Part shown: positions 11,992-23,660 of the stretch, piece after piece
Numbering within the stretch: the stretch's first letter is position 1
Layout of the letters: each line of letters opens with the position of its first letter
NCBI GenBank assembly: GCA_905331475.1
Contig: CAJNYU010000048.1
Span: 1 to 64,000, forward strand
DNA: 64,000 nt
Source: Rotaria socialis
Taxonomy: Eukaryota > Rotifera > Eurotatoria > Philodinida > Philodinidae
Direction: 5' to 3'
The notes under the pieces: model-generated
The model's input: the letters and a program-made list of their open reading frames with translations, nothing else
What the model was told of the DNA's origin: nothing
Databases searched by the model: none
Translations under genes and position numbers: made by a program

Positions 11992-12384
11992 ATGAACATC
12001 AGGTTTATCATTCCCATCATTTTTTTCATCATGCTAAGTATTGCACAAAGGAGCGTTGCAATTGAATGTTACTCGTGTTTGGATTGCCCAAAGGTACACA
12101 GAAGCACGCCAAAGACAATTGCGACGCATGGCTGGTGTGTAAAAGCATTTGAAACTAGAGGTGGACGAGAGTACGTTGTCCGCGGTTACTGGTTGGGACC
12201 TTCGCCAGGAACACGAAATTGCACGCAAGTTGAGTGTACCGTAGATCCCGCTAGTGGTGGAACGGCTTGTTGCTGCAATACAAACTTATGTAATTCTGCA
12301 AGTGGGCTATCATGTATGACAATATTGGTGTCAATACTGATGATGATCAGTTTTACTGTGAATCTCAGAAACTATTGCTTGTAG
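11992..12384 (+). CDS. Ly6/uPAR-like three-finger GPI-anchored protein
   Basis: Single-exon, 130 residues. It has an N-terminal signal peptide (about residues 1-23), then a cysteine-rich LU (three-finger) domain with the opening CYSCLDC (26-32), further cysteines at 49, 77 and 82, and the diagnostic closing motif CCCNTNLCN (93-101). A hydrophobic C-terminal tail (about 108-128) predicts GPI attachment near the SAS at 102-104. Such proteins sit on the outer cell surface and act as receptors, modulators of other receptors, or barrier components. Which applies here cannot be told. The start ATG directly precedes the signal peptide. Plus-strand and unaccompanied, it is followed by a transposon insertion about 500 bases downstream. 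Confidence 0.8.
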   Translation: MNIRFIIPIIFFIMLSIAQRSVAIECYSCLDCPKVHRSTPKTIATHGWCVKAFETRGGREYVVRGYWLGPSPGTRNCTQVECTVDPASGGTACCCNTNLCNSASGLSCMTILVSILMMISFTVNLRNYCL

Positions 12385-12882
12385 ATTCTTATGAGATAAT
12401 ATTAAACATGAAGCAAAAATAAATGTTTCTCACGAAACAAAACTTTTCTGAAATCACTGTTGGCGAGAAGACTTTCAAAGACTGCAATTTAGGAATTCTC
12501 TCAATTCGTTCTCGTGTGGATGTCTGTGTTTAGATAGTGCATAGAAACTACCATGAACGAGTCTGACCTTGAAACTATGTTTGTGGGTGGGTGCGTTGGT
12601 CTTTTATTTAAATACACCCGCCAGACGTATCCCCATTATATCTCACCCACACCGTCGACTTTCAAGAAAAGTAGATGATTTTACAGTGCAACTTCAGTTC
12701 GAAATAAGTTACTTCTCAACACAAGTTGGCAACAGATTCACTGCATATTTTGAGCAAAATTGATATTGAAAGTGAATTTTGTTCAATCTAATATCTTTTA
12801 TGGGCTCATCGCTTACCTGTCGGCTATGTTTGACCCCAGAAAGAAGACAATCAAAGTTGATTGGCAGCACACAAACCAAATA

Positions 12883-14134
12883 CAGTAACAGACAAAAGTT
12901 TCCACCCGCTTATAATTTTATTAAACACTGTGATTCAACAAAAAATTTTTTTAATACAAAGAAGTTACGAGTCCATCCTCATCACTAGTGTAATATGAAA
13001 TCACCATGACTTTCTACAACTTCAAGAACTCGATTTTCCATACCATGTACCAAGTTTAACGCTAATTCCAGTGGTAGAGCCTTCCATTCGTGCTTTATTG
13101 CAGACACCAAAGATTGATAATTTGTAAACGATTTTTTTCTTAACTTCATCTTGAGGAGTTGCCACACATTTTCAATTGGAGCAATATCAGGGGACATCGA
13201 TGGCCAGTCTATTTTTTCAATTCTCTTTTCTTCTCTCCAGTGGGTGGCAAGTTTCGACTTGTGCTTAAGATCGTTGTCTTCTTGCAGCTTCCACGACCTC
13301 AGATCGTTACCAAATTGTTTCTTAGCTATTGGCAACAGACCGTACTTATAGATACTACACATAAATTTAGCGTCGAGGTTTTGCGGAAAACAAATGATGC
13401 GACCGAAACCTTTACTTGAGAAGCAACCCCAAACATTAACCTTGATTGGATGCTTGACAGTACGAACGACTTTTTCATTTCCTGGAAAGTTCCAAACCAA
13501 TCCTTTCACGGAATTCAGGCGGACAGCAGTCTCATCAGAAAATATCATCTGATTCCAGTCAGTTGCTTTATGATGTTGTGTCCATCTTAAACGATTTTGT
13601 CGATGGTGTTCTGTAAGCAATGATTTTGACATTGGCCAACTGTATCTAGCTCCTGCTTCGTTCAAACGCCGACATACTGTTCTCGCACTAACTACCACTC
13701 CTCGCCGCTCCAATTGGTTTGTAATATCTTGAGCGGTGACGAATGGCTGTTCTTTAGCGAGCGAAGTAATTCGTTGGTCCTGTTTCTCAGTAGTTGCACG
13801 TGATCGACCGGAACGGGTTGAATCAGTTAAATCTTTGGATTGTGTCCATCGGTTGAGCCAATATTTCACTACTGAGATGCTACAGTGAACTGCTTTTGCC
13901 ACGTCCACATGACTTTGTTGTGGACCCTTTGGATGATTAGATAAAAACACAATTTCGCACCGTGTGTGTATTGGTTATGGCATTTATAAAAAGTATTGAT
14001 TCATAGCACTTTAGAAGAAATGAATAATTTTTCTGACCATAGCATTAGTACTACTATATATATATACTACACTTATGGAGCTTTTTAGGATTTCTCGAAA
14101 ATGCGAGGCGGGTGGAAACTTTTGTCTGCTACTG
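12883..14134 (-). mobile_element. Full-length Tc1-type DNA transposon, 1252 bases
   Basis: Inverted terminal repeats start CAGTAACAGACAAAAGTTTC at 12883 and, reversed, CAGTAGCAGACAAAAGTTTC ending at 14134. They match at nearly every position over about 27 bases up to CCACCCGC. Each end is flanked by TA (12881-12882 and 14135-14136), the Tc1/mariner target duplication. The element contains one transposase gene on the minus strand. The intact ends and near-identical repeats suggest fairly recent insertion. It could still be mobilised in trans if a related transposase exists. Confidence 0.92.
12985..13983 (-). pseudogene. Tc1-family transposase (DD34E) with early stop codon
   Basis: The long frame (13974-12985) encodes a paired-type helix-turn-helix DNA-binding N-terminus (residues about 1-100 of the part from 13950) and a DDE catalytic domain. 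The acidic triad is visible as D in IFSDET, D in LQEDND, and E in APIENVW, with 34 residues between the last two, so the catalytic core is intact. The only ATG in a plausible place (13983) is followed after one codon by TAA (13977-13975). The frame then runs on with the normal family N-terminal residues (HTRCEIVFLS). The natural N-terminus therefore seems broken by one base change, CAA to TAA being the simplest, leaving translation to depend on a non-ATG start. No other frameshift is seen. Confidence 0.85.
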
Positions 14135-14868
14135 TATGTTGAACATATCGATGCTAGTTCACGAAAACGAATGAAAAACGCAATTAAACAACGACTGTTA
14201 GTTCGTGGGTATGGTCATGTGCTTTTGGGTATGCAAGGTTTTTTTCTTGATGCATTATTAGGCATGACCTATCAAAGCGTCAGGATCGTGCGTACTGAGG
14301 TTATCAGAGCACCCAATGGTGTCGACATGATGCTACGTGCTTGGTTCTGCAAACGCATGGTTTTCGTCCACAAGAACGCACATTCAACTGCAAGGACGCA
14401 GGCGAATGCGAACAATGATCCATTCAAATTCGACATATTTCTCCCACCACAGATGACCACTGAGCAACTTGTCGTCCATTAACAATTTCATTATGCACGG
14501 ATCAACATGCCAATCTCTTTAGTTCTGGCCAACAATCAATTTAAACTTGACTCCTTTTCAATAACTTTTTTCTTTTTCTGTTCCACGCCAATAATTAATT
14601 TTCAATGATTCTATATGAGGCATATGATTTAGTGAAGAAAATGAGTGAACTACTAGCTGCATGAAAAGTTGACAGTTGAGTGTGTGATTGTAATTGAATG
14701 AAGAGAATTCTTGCACTCACACTTCTGGGCGTCCACCTATTGAGTCGTCAGGGCGTGGGTTATAAGCTATACTGGATTTCAGGCTAGTACTGTAGTCGAA
14801 ATCTTTGAGAAAAAAACTGGATCAGATATAGCGACGTGACTATTAATACGACTAGCTTTTAACCAACC

Positions 14869-15378
14869 TAGGGATGTGCGGTGTCAGTGACAACACCAAA
14901 AAAACGTCACTTTTGTCACTGACAGTGATGCTCAATGCACACTGACACTGATATCTCGTAATTAATTGTTGCATATTGCTGTCAGGCATGTTCTTAAAAT
15001 AAAGAAAGAATGATCATAAACTAGATACATGTGCTTTTGTCGAAGATTTTTGCATATAACTTATTTATCTAATTCTTCGACCAAGATGTTTTATTTTTCT
15101 TCACGTTTCTGGGACTAACCATTAGTTATCTTCAAGAAACACATACACCTCGTTTATGATCGCTCTTTCTTTATCTTAAACACATGCCTGACGTACCAGT
15201 GACGCCGATGGGATCAGTGCATCAGTGATTGGTGATTCAGTGATCGCCGGTGTTCCAGTGGCGTCAGCATCAGTGTAATCAATATTTCAGCTATCAGTGG
15301 CACTGAGTCTATCAGTGTGCATTGAGCATCACTGTCGATGTCTATCAGTGTTCAGCAAATGCACACCACACATGCATA
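14869..15378. mobile_element. 510-base palindromic hAT-like MITE
   Basis: The element is one long imperfect palindrome. Left terminus TAGGGATGTGCGGTG mirrors right terminus CACCACACATGCATA. TCAGTGACACTG-rich arms face each other, and deeper in, 14987-15025 pairs with 15151-15190 (GTCAGGCATGT... with AAAGAAAG and GATCATAAAC cores). The flanking 8 bases AACCAACC (14861-14868) and ACCCAACC (15379-15386) agree at 7 of 8, matching a hAT-type duplication. No coding capacity. Confidence 0.75.
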
Positions 15379-15386
15379 ACCCAACC

Positions 15387-15904
15387 TTTGTCTTACTAGG
15401 GATGTTACAACAAAAAACTGAAATTATTTTCCAGACACTTTAGTTATTATTGTATCGAGTCTGAATCTTCATTTAAATGTTGTTCATATAATTATTATTC
15501 GATCTAAAAGGATAATTGTTCATATTACTTGTACATTTCCTGTTATTTGCTATTAGAGAGCATTCTATGAGAACCAACACTGCCGCTAACTGATGGCTTC
15601 CCCGTCAATTTGATTGTTTACTTTCTACCCTACAAAAATTAATTAGTTATACTTTGCTAGTTTTTATCTTCACCTCGATTCATGATGTTACAACAGGTGT
15701 AGAATTAGCGAGCAACTAGATTTTCCTACGAGTCTAAATTAAAATAAAGTTGCCTCTCACTTTAGACAACATATATAACAAGATCGAGTATCGTGTGCTA
15801 AAAGGACTTTTTTCAACTGGTACTTGGCATTGCATACTAGTTTACAGTTTAAGTAAGATCAAATATTGGCAGAGAAAATGTTTTGTTAGTTTTTTTCAAT
15901 ATGT
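15387..15904. other. Non-coding 3' flank of the chitinase-nuclease gene
   Basis: No gene recognised. This AT-rich stretch presumably holds the 3' UTR and polyadenylation site of the minus-strand gene ending at 15905. Confidence 0.5.
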
Positions 15905-18900
15905 TTAACGTTTTGGTTTGAAACGATACGATGGATCTTTCTTGAAATCGATGCAGCCATCACACGAACAAAATTGATCGCCTGTTCCACAATAGCCACC
16001 ATTCGAACAGCAATGTGCAGTTTTATCATCTGGATTACAGATCGGAAAAATGTTGCCGGTAATGGGTGAAACGTCAAGACCACATCGACCTCGTTTCCCG
16101 TCTGGTGCATCAAGTAGATACCAAAGAGGAGGATCGATACTCGGTCGAATAGGTTCATCGACTAATAAATCGGGATTCTTTTCATAATCGATTCCTAAGC
16201 CGGTACAATGTTTTTCCGATTTTCCACAATAGCCATCCGGTGAACAACACGAATAGCCGGGATCGTCCGGGTCACAAACTGGATAATAGCCTTTGTATAA
16301 TGGAGCCGATCTACCACACATGCCTGCTCTCTCTTCACTATCTTCCAATGTCCACCAACGTTTTTCTCCTTTCAATGGTGAACATTTGTAAAACACTGAT
16401 GATGGATTTGTATGTTTACACAATGGAGCATCACCAATTATTTTCATCATTGTCAGATCGGCATCGTCTTGATCAATTGCCCACACCATAAGACCACCTA
16501 TATTGTTGTCAGCAGCATAGTCCGCTTTGTATTTCAATGACTTAGGACTTTCGTAACCTAAATAGATAAGTTCTTGATCATTGAAAGCAAACGTAGCCTT
16601 CGTTTTCTCATGAAATCGTTCTTTGTATCTTTCATTGGTCAACCATGACTCTTGAATCTCATTCCATGGTGCAAAACCGCCAACAAATTTTCCATTGACC
16701 GCCGTTGCCTTTCTCCACATCGGATCAGTCGGATCGATAGGTTCTCGTTCTACATTCTTCCAATAACGACCATAGAATGGAACACCCATAGTGATCTTGT
16801 GCGGTTGATTTGTTCTGCATACATAATACTTGATTGTCCAATGCACATTTGTCTTACCTGAAAATCTTGGAGGCATGCCAAAAAAGAGAGGTGCCGGTGG
16901 TCCCGTATATGCACCCCATTTCGACTCCCAAGCACCAAAAAAATCGTACGTCATTACGTTTGCAAAATCTGCGTATTCTAACAATCCAGGTAAATCGTAA
17001 CCAGGGTCGAGCGTCCATTGACCAGCAGCCGATGCAAATGTTAGTAAATAGTCGGACCGATGTCTATCCATGGCTTGTCGCAGTTCTTTCATCAGAAGAA
17101 CATAATTTTTTTTGTCTTCAGGTATCCCTTCAACAGCTCCACCCGTCACTGGATGTTCCCAATCAATGTCAATGCCGTCCATGTGATATTCATCGAGCAA
17201 TTTCAATGTTGAAGCAATGAATCGAACGCGTTTGTCAGGCGAGGCAGCAATTGAGCTAAAGTATTGTGAATTTTCCCACCCACCAACGGCAAACATATAT
17301 TTAATATTTGGAAACGCATTTTGCAAACGTGCAAGACGTTCCAAACGTTGGCGTGCAATTTTTGTATCTTCTTCGACATCTGTACTATGTGTTCTATCTG
17401 CACTACCCAAAAATATGTTGCCACTAGCATCGACCTCAAAAAATGCAAAGATAATGTGTGTTAAACGTTGGGCATGTTGAGAACTGATCTTTCCCGTGCC
17501 CCACGACGGATAGTAGCCAACAATACGCTTGTCACATTTAGCAGCTTGGCTCACATTGTCGCCCGCTTCATCATCATTATCATTATCATCATTTGTATCC
17601 GTGCCATTGTCATCGTTGTCTTCGACAATATCATAGTTTGCTTCATCGAAAATGCTCAATGAACTTAAACCAAACAGAGCAGCTGCTGCCTTGGCTTCTG
17701 CTCTTGTACAACCTCGTACTTCTCTCCTGTCTTCATCGTTAGTGTCTTCTCTTTTTGTTTTTGTCTTCTTCTTTTTTTTGTTTGACTTTTTTGCAGCATT
17801 TTTATCACGTTTCCTCTGTTCCATCAGTAAATCTTGATGCCAAATATTGGCTTCTGTTTGATCCAAAGACAATTGTGATGCGCATTTAGCACTATTGATC
17901 GGCGAAATACTTGTTCGCCCTTTTACCGCACTGGTAGATCCAGTAATAAAAGGATTTTTCAACAAAAAATAATTTTTATTCGATGCTAACAGTGCCAATA
18001 TGTCTTGTTGTGAGACCGGCTTTAAAGTTTTGACTAATTGCGTTCGGTCCGTACGTTTTATTTTTGAATTATCAGACACGAATCCGACAACGTGTGTTTG
18101 ACTATTGCGTTGGTAACAAATCATTTTCCAAAAACAGGATGGTATATCTACGCCACCGATCGCTTTTGTTTTTCCTCGACTAGTGGGGCAAACGCCGGTT
18201 ACCACAAGACTCGGTGGATATTTATTGTTGTGACATCGTATATGTGCTTCAATCATTCGCCATGGAATTTGATTTGTCATATCATTTTGTGGTGCCAGGT
18301 TTATGCGTAAGTTTGAAGCAAACGATGCATCTCTAGAATAACTGAGAATTTCACTTGGTGTCAAATGGCCATGATCGTAGCCGGAACCTGTGTATGCAGA
18401 TTGTGGAGCTTGGAAATTTTTCAGTTCTTTACATGGATGATGGGTGTATCCTGTTGTGCGTTTACCTAGGGGATTCATGATTCTATTGGTCCCATCGAGT
18501 ACGCTCAATGACCATACGGGCAATTTACGTTTTTTATCGAATAGAACAACATATGCATTCGTTCGTTCCGTTTTCATTACAATCATTGGATAATTGCCGG
18601 CAGGACATGATTCTGGTTCACATTTTGGTGTCGGCTTCCAAAAGGCTCGTTTAGCGTTTTTGGTATCTTTTTGACATGTAACACCGTGCTTATATGCTGA
18701 TTCGTAGAGATATTCACATTCATACTTACATTTTGAGCCAATCGATTTCGCCTTACAATTGTCGAGGGAACGATCTTTGATTTTGTCGTTTTTTGTGTTT
18801 ATTGATGGTTTACCACATTTTGCTCGATTTTTATTGTTGTCATCATCATCATCGTCTTCATCACTGTCACAATCTCGATCATGTTTTTGTCCAGCTGCTT

Positions 18901-21900
18901 GACGTTTCAGTCGTCCAATTTTACATTTCTTTTTTTTCTTACTATCGTTCTTTTTCTCGTCTTTTTTACCGTCGTTTTTTCCCTTGTTCGTTTTCTTCGT
19001 AGATTTTGTTAGGTTTTCTTTGACATCTTTGAGCACTTTGTCATTAGACTTTTTCAGTGATTTTCCTATTTTTGCAACACCTTTACCAGCACCTGGCAAT
19101 GGGACAACAGACAATGCATCCAAGCCAACATTAGCCAAACTTTTGAAAGCACCTTTCACGTCGCCTTTGCCTATAGCTTTGCCGACTTTGACAACATTTT
19201 CTCCGAGACTTTTGACATCTTTGACGATACCTATACTCATAAATTCATCTTTTGCTGCTTTAGTATCACCTTTAACGAGATGACCGATTGTTTTAATCGC
19301 TTTAATAGGTGTCTCAACAATTTCTTTGACTGTTTCAACTATAGGTTTCACGATTTTATTGACAACCCATTTAAAGGCCTTTTTTAGAAAGCCAAGAAAT
19401 CGTCGTCGCCGAATTTTCGAAATTGAGTTCAATTCGGTTTCGTTACCTACGGTCAAGGTTGTTCGATAACCTTTCAATGTTGAATAGGTTTGTTCATTTA
19501 ACGATGATGAAGGATAGAAACATAAACGTGTATCGGTCTTCGCATAGAACAGGGGCATCTTGTTGATAACCGACAAGTTCATTTGGATATTAAAATAACG
19601 CGTATATATTTCACTGAATTCAGATTTGACAACAGTTGTCTTAGTATGAAAATAGGTACAGGTTAGAATTTGATTGACATAAGTAATTGATACATATTGA
19701 CAAGTAATATTCAATGGTGAAACAAAAAGACATTTATGTAAACACGTATCCAAACAAATATCGTAATTGGCATCGGATGAGCATGGAATCATGTCCTGTT
19801 GATCGAGATAGGAATCATTTTCAGCTAATCGATACTCTAATTGATAATCAAGTGTACGCTCGAATGCCATTCGCATCGATGTAAAATCATTGCTATGCAC
19901 CAATGGACGAATAAAACAATGAAGATTTTTGAATTCCGAATTCTTTTTGACTTGTCCAGGCCGGCCTGCTCCCGTTTTACATTCATGTGTATCAAAATTA
20001 TACGAAGTTTTTTGACATTGAATATTATGATGACACGATTCAATACATTTATCGAATGGGATGGATGCCAACGACGTAGATGGATCAAAATCACAATTGG
20101 GTATAAATTGAAATTTTTGTCGAGGATATTGTAGCCAATAACGATGTTTTCTTCCAGAATGCGCTTCTATTGAGGTCCAATTGGCATATGTAGTTCTATA
20201 TTGACAATCCGCTGTTAATTCATCAATTTCAACTGCAATACACGGAGGATTTCGCTGCAATAGACAATTTGTCATACAAATATTTCGCTTATTATTTTTC
20301 AGTTCTTTTTCCTGTTTCGTATTGGTGGCCATAGGGCACCCCGGTAAACTTGTGCTGCTAATTGATATCGAATGGAACTCTGTTTTCAAGCAATCTTGAC
20401 ATCCAGTCAGTCGATTGCAAGCCTTGCCGTCTGAAAAAAGACGGAAGAATTCGAGCAAGAAAATAATTTTCTGTAAAATGAGGCATTCTCGATGATGGGT
20501 GTGGGCGTTTAAAATAAATAATTATTCACACCCACACTCACACCCCTAGTTCTGTCTGTTCTCGTGGCATTTACCTGATGTGAAACAATTAGGATTGTAA
20601 TAACTCTGTATATTCGATGATGCATTATTCGGTGTTTCTTCGCACATTGATGATCTTGCTGCTGTTGTTGTTACCATTGTTCGAGGATGTTGCTCATCCT
20701 TTTTAACTTCTTCATCGTCGTCGTCATCGTCATCATCATCATCATCAGTAAGACTGCTTTCAGGGATAAATCTCCATTCATTTGTATTATTACCATAAAT
20801 AAGTTGAAAATTGATCGCTGAAATATATCCATAGGAGAGAAACATGTTGTTATTTTCATCACTATTTTCATTCCGATCGAATAATGCACACGATTTTGAA
20901 AGAAAACCATATGTTATTGATAAACAATTTATTGTTGATTGGCATAATTGTAAACACTGTAAGAAAGTTTCTGTCAGTCGTTTTTCTTCATTGCCAGAAA
21001 TTCTTGTATTTCTTATATAAACCCAATCTTGAATAGTACCTATCGGTTGTTTAACTAAGACAGTTGTCCATTTGTCTTCTTGATTTGCCATCTCTAGACG
21101 ATCGTCGCTTGCACGTATGCGATCAAATGTCAAGCATTTTTTATGTTTCTCTGAATATGAATAGCCAATGCATCGTTCATCATCGACACATTCCATGAAA
21201 CATTCATCAAATTTCAGTTTAGACATAGTCGAAAGTGGAATATTATCGACTTGATTGATAATTATACCGAACATTTTATCGAATGGAGGTAAATTTGGAC
21301 ACATATCACATAAACGAATTCCATCCGATGAATTTTCAAATGTAACAATAGCATCTTTATTTGGATCTAAATCAACACACATCAATGGTTCAGAATTTAA
21401 TTGAAAATCGTTTGCTTGCAAAAGAAGATATTTTGTATAAGAGATGTAAGCATTCAATGCTGGCACTGATTTGTTTGATTCATTAATTATTGGTACGGAT
21501 TTTTCGTCAGTATCCGCGTCGTCATATTCTAAAAAAAATGATAATGTATTAAGGATTTTCGAACTAGAAAACATTCTGTTTACGTACGAAACTCATAAAT
21601 TGAATATTGTTCATTTTCAATCAGCGTTCGATTATTACACTTATTTGTTGCCCAACACGAACTAACAATTGTTGTAGTTGTCATATTAAAAGAGTTATCA
21701 TCTTCTTCATCATCATCGTCTCCATTATCTTCCTGCGCTTTCTGGCTCAAATGATTCCACATACAAAATCGTTTCTGTCGACTTTCACACCATTGCAAAC
21801 ATTTCGTCAGCGTCAAGGGAATAGACGATTTTCGTCGACCATAGCCCAGACATAGATAACCTGCTTTTCCATCCATGAACACATTCCAGTGTTTGTTTCT

Positions 21901-22548
21901 GATCGTTTCTATTCGTCAAAAAAAATATCATGAATTTTATCTGATAAAAAAATATATCGCCATAGAACATACCTGTTTTACTCAATCTCCACAGATTTGG
22001 ATTATTCGATCTAGGTGAAACACCAATAACGGCTTCATTTTGTTGTTTTGAATGTGCATCCAAATTAATAATGGCGACACTTCGATTTGTTTGAGCATGT
22101 TCAATTTCACATAAATTTCCGTCTCTTGTTTTGATTCTAAACTGTTGATGTATATCTGGTGTATCATGTGACCATTGATGCAATTGTCCAGAACCACCAC
22201 CAGCTTGTCCTTCGACAGTCAATGCTTTATTCGTTGCTACGCATGTGATCACATACAAATTCTCTTGATCGCTAGCATCTTTGTCGACCGATAAAAATTG
22301 CCACTCTTGATTTTTAGTTTCACTTTTTGGCCTCAGAACGATGGTTGAATGATTGGTTGATGTTGAAAATTGTTTGCAATGCAAGAAACCATATTGAGAA
22401 AATATTTTATATGATTGATTCGCTTCTATTTCACATACAATTTCTTCGTCCGATGAATTCGGAGATGTATCAATCATAGCTTTTTGATCTTGGCAATTTT
22501 CACTTCTATTACCGCAGCTAAAAATATATTCTGTAGGTGCAACTAAAC
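15905..22548 (-). CDS. Secreted lectin-PAN-sushi-nuclease-GH18 chitinase-hevein protein
   Basis: Predicted exons (minus): 22548-21973, 21908-21588, 21528-20575, 20430-15905. All three introns have GT-AG ends and keep frame, giving about 2,124 residues; the 5' end is unresolved. Domains in order are a ricin-type beta-trefoil lectin (QLHQW, QQFRI and LWRL repeats), then about six PAN/apple-like cysteine modules up to about residue 270 of the last exon (residues here counted from 20458). A basic amphipathic segment (354-519) follows, then a sushi-like module (548-613) and a DNA/RNA non-specific endonuclease (about 625-825). The endonuclease has DHGHLTPSE at 695-703 in place of DRGH and the metal-site pattern LAPQNDMTNQIPW at 721-733. 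After a Lys/Asp-rich linker comes a GH18 chitinase (975-1347) with intact DGIDIDWE (1094-1101, Glu1101 catalytic), MTYDF and MGVPFYGR. Two hevein-like modules (1381-1418, 1459-1502; CCSPDGYCG, CCSNGGYCG) end the protein. Expected to bind and hydrolyse chitin and nucleic acid extracellularly. Confidence 0.88.
18902..19399 (-). other. Basic amphipathic segment bounded by furin-like sites
   Basis: Within the large chitinase-nuclease protein, KIRRRR precedes FLGFLKKAFKWVV (residue 354 on), and RLKR at 516-519 ends the segment. Both match the R-x-K/R-R furin pattern. Between them lie amphipathic helices with Lys every third or fourth residue, then a glycine-rich hydrophobic patch (ALSVVPLPGAGKGV) and a Lys-rich tail. 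Composition resembles cationic membrane-active peptides or the hydrophobic pre-toxin regions of bacterial secreted toxins. This is inference from composition only. If cleaved, it would be released from the lectin/PAN part and from the nuclease/chitinase part. Confidence 0.5.
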
Positions 22549-22904
22549 CTATCATCTGCACCGTATTTTCAGTTACAACAACTGTCTTGAACCTTTTCTA
22601 CTCCATAAAAATCGGATCCTCTGGATTACCTTTGCCATAGAATCAAGCAAACTGATTCGAACGGATAGAACAGAATTCAAGTAAAGTGAGGTATCTTTGT
22701 AGTTAAGGTCGGGTGGGTTTCAAATTCGATACAGTGTAGATAGTATATTGTTCTTGATGCGCAGTGATATCAGCTTAATGAGATATTGGACAAAACGGCG
22801 AGTGAAGTAATCGTGTTGCTGTTTTGACAAGGCATTTCTTATGCCGATGGTTCACAATGACGATCATCAATGTGGCTTTGTATTTCTGCGCTTCTCACTC
22901 AGTC

Positions 22905-23042
22905 TCATGGCATCTTTTCTTTTTGTAAGTAATTCAGTTTTGATAGGTTTGTAGACACGGTAATCTGGACGGAAATCGCTACAGGCATGACAACGGATGC
23001 AAAAGTCGTAACCACACAGGATACTACTATAGTGCATCTCAT
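22905..23042 (-). other. Possible signal-anchor first exon of the chitinase gene
   Basis: An ATG at 23042 opens a short frame reading MRCTIVVSCVVTTFASVV, a good signal peptide or signal anchor, with no other use in the neighbourhood. It lies about 500 bases 5' of the first certain exon (acceptor AG at 22550-22549), which lacks its own signal peptide. No donor that fits the required phase 1 could be fixed, so the connection is a suggestion. An alternative start is ATGGCAAAG next to a GTAATC donor near 22645. Confidence 0.3.
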
Positions 23043-23660
23043 TTGAGCTTTGATTTTGTTTTGCACTCTATATGAACTATCTTTTAGCAAAATGAATGTT
23101 TCCTGCTGAACTTGAGGCGTTTGATCGAGTATATGGCTTACAAATTCTGCACTTGAAGTCTAATTTACCTTTGCAGGAACTATTAAAAATAATATATGCA
23201 GATTTTGCAATATTTACGAAGGCACGCGACGGGACGTAAACAAACTTATAGTTATGCCGAAAGGTTTATCCACTTGATTCTTATCATCGACGCTTCTTTT
23301 AATCTACCATTTACATATTCGAAACAAAAACAAATCTCAGAATTACATTTTCCCGAACTCTTCTTCGTAGGAATAAAAACGGTGCATATCACTTGTGGAC
23401 GAACAAATTTTAAATATACAGTCTTTCATGCTAGAATATACAGTCCCGCAAGCGCTTTTCTCACGATTAAACTCTGAAACTGCAGAAAACATTTCACGCT
23501 TCATACAACAATATCCCTTCCGCGACCTTTGAGATGATCACTATTTTACCATCTAATAGACGTTCATATACTCACCATTCATATTGACCACAACAAGTAT
23601 TAACATCGTGACAATCGCTAACTAAATAAACAAAGATATTTGACATTTTTTTTCGGATGA

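Larger units (their letters stand above)
12779..14482 (+). other. Unrecognised open frame split by the Tc1 insertion
   Basis: An open frame entering from 12779 (no ATG at its start, TTG instead) reaches the left TA duplication at 12881. After the transposon the frame resumes at the right TA (14135) and stays open to the stop at 14482. Removing one TA and the element leaves reading frame and codons intact, giving about 149 codons. The translation has no motif I recognise. In-frame joining has a one-in-three chance probability, so this is only suggestive of a host gene broken by the transposon. Confidence 0.25.

Noticed and set aside
13151-13419. Two plus-strand frames of 66 and 86 codons
   Set aside because: Antisense of the Tc1 transposase catalytic domain.
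16240-20134. Many 60-130 codon plus- and minus-strand frames overlapping the chitinase-nuclease gene
   Set aside because: They are shadows of the 4.5 kb coding exon in other frames; none shows a domain or splice structure.
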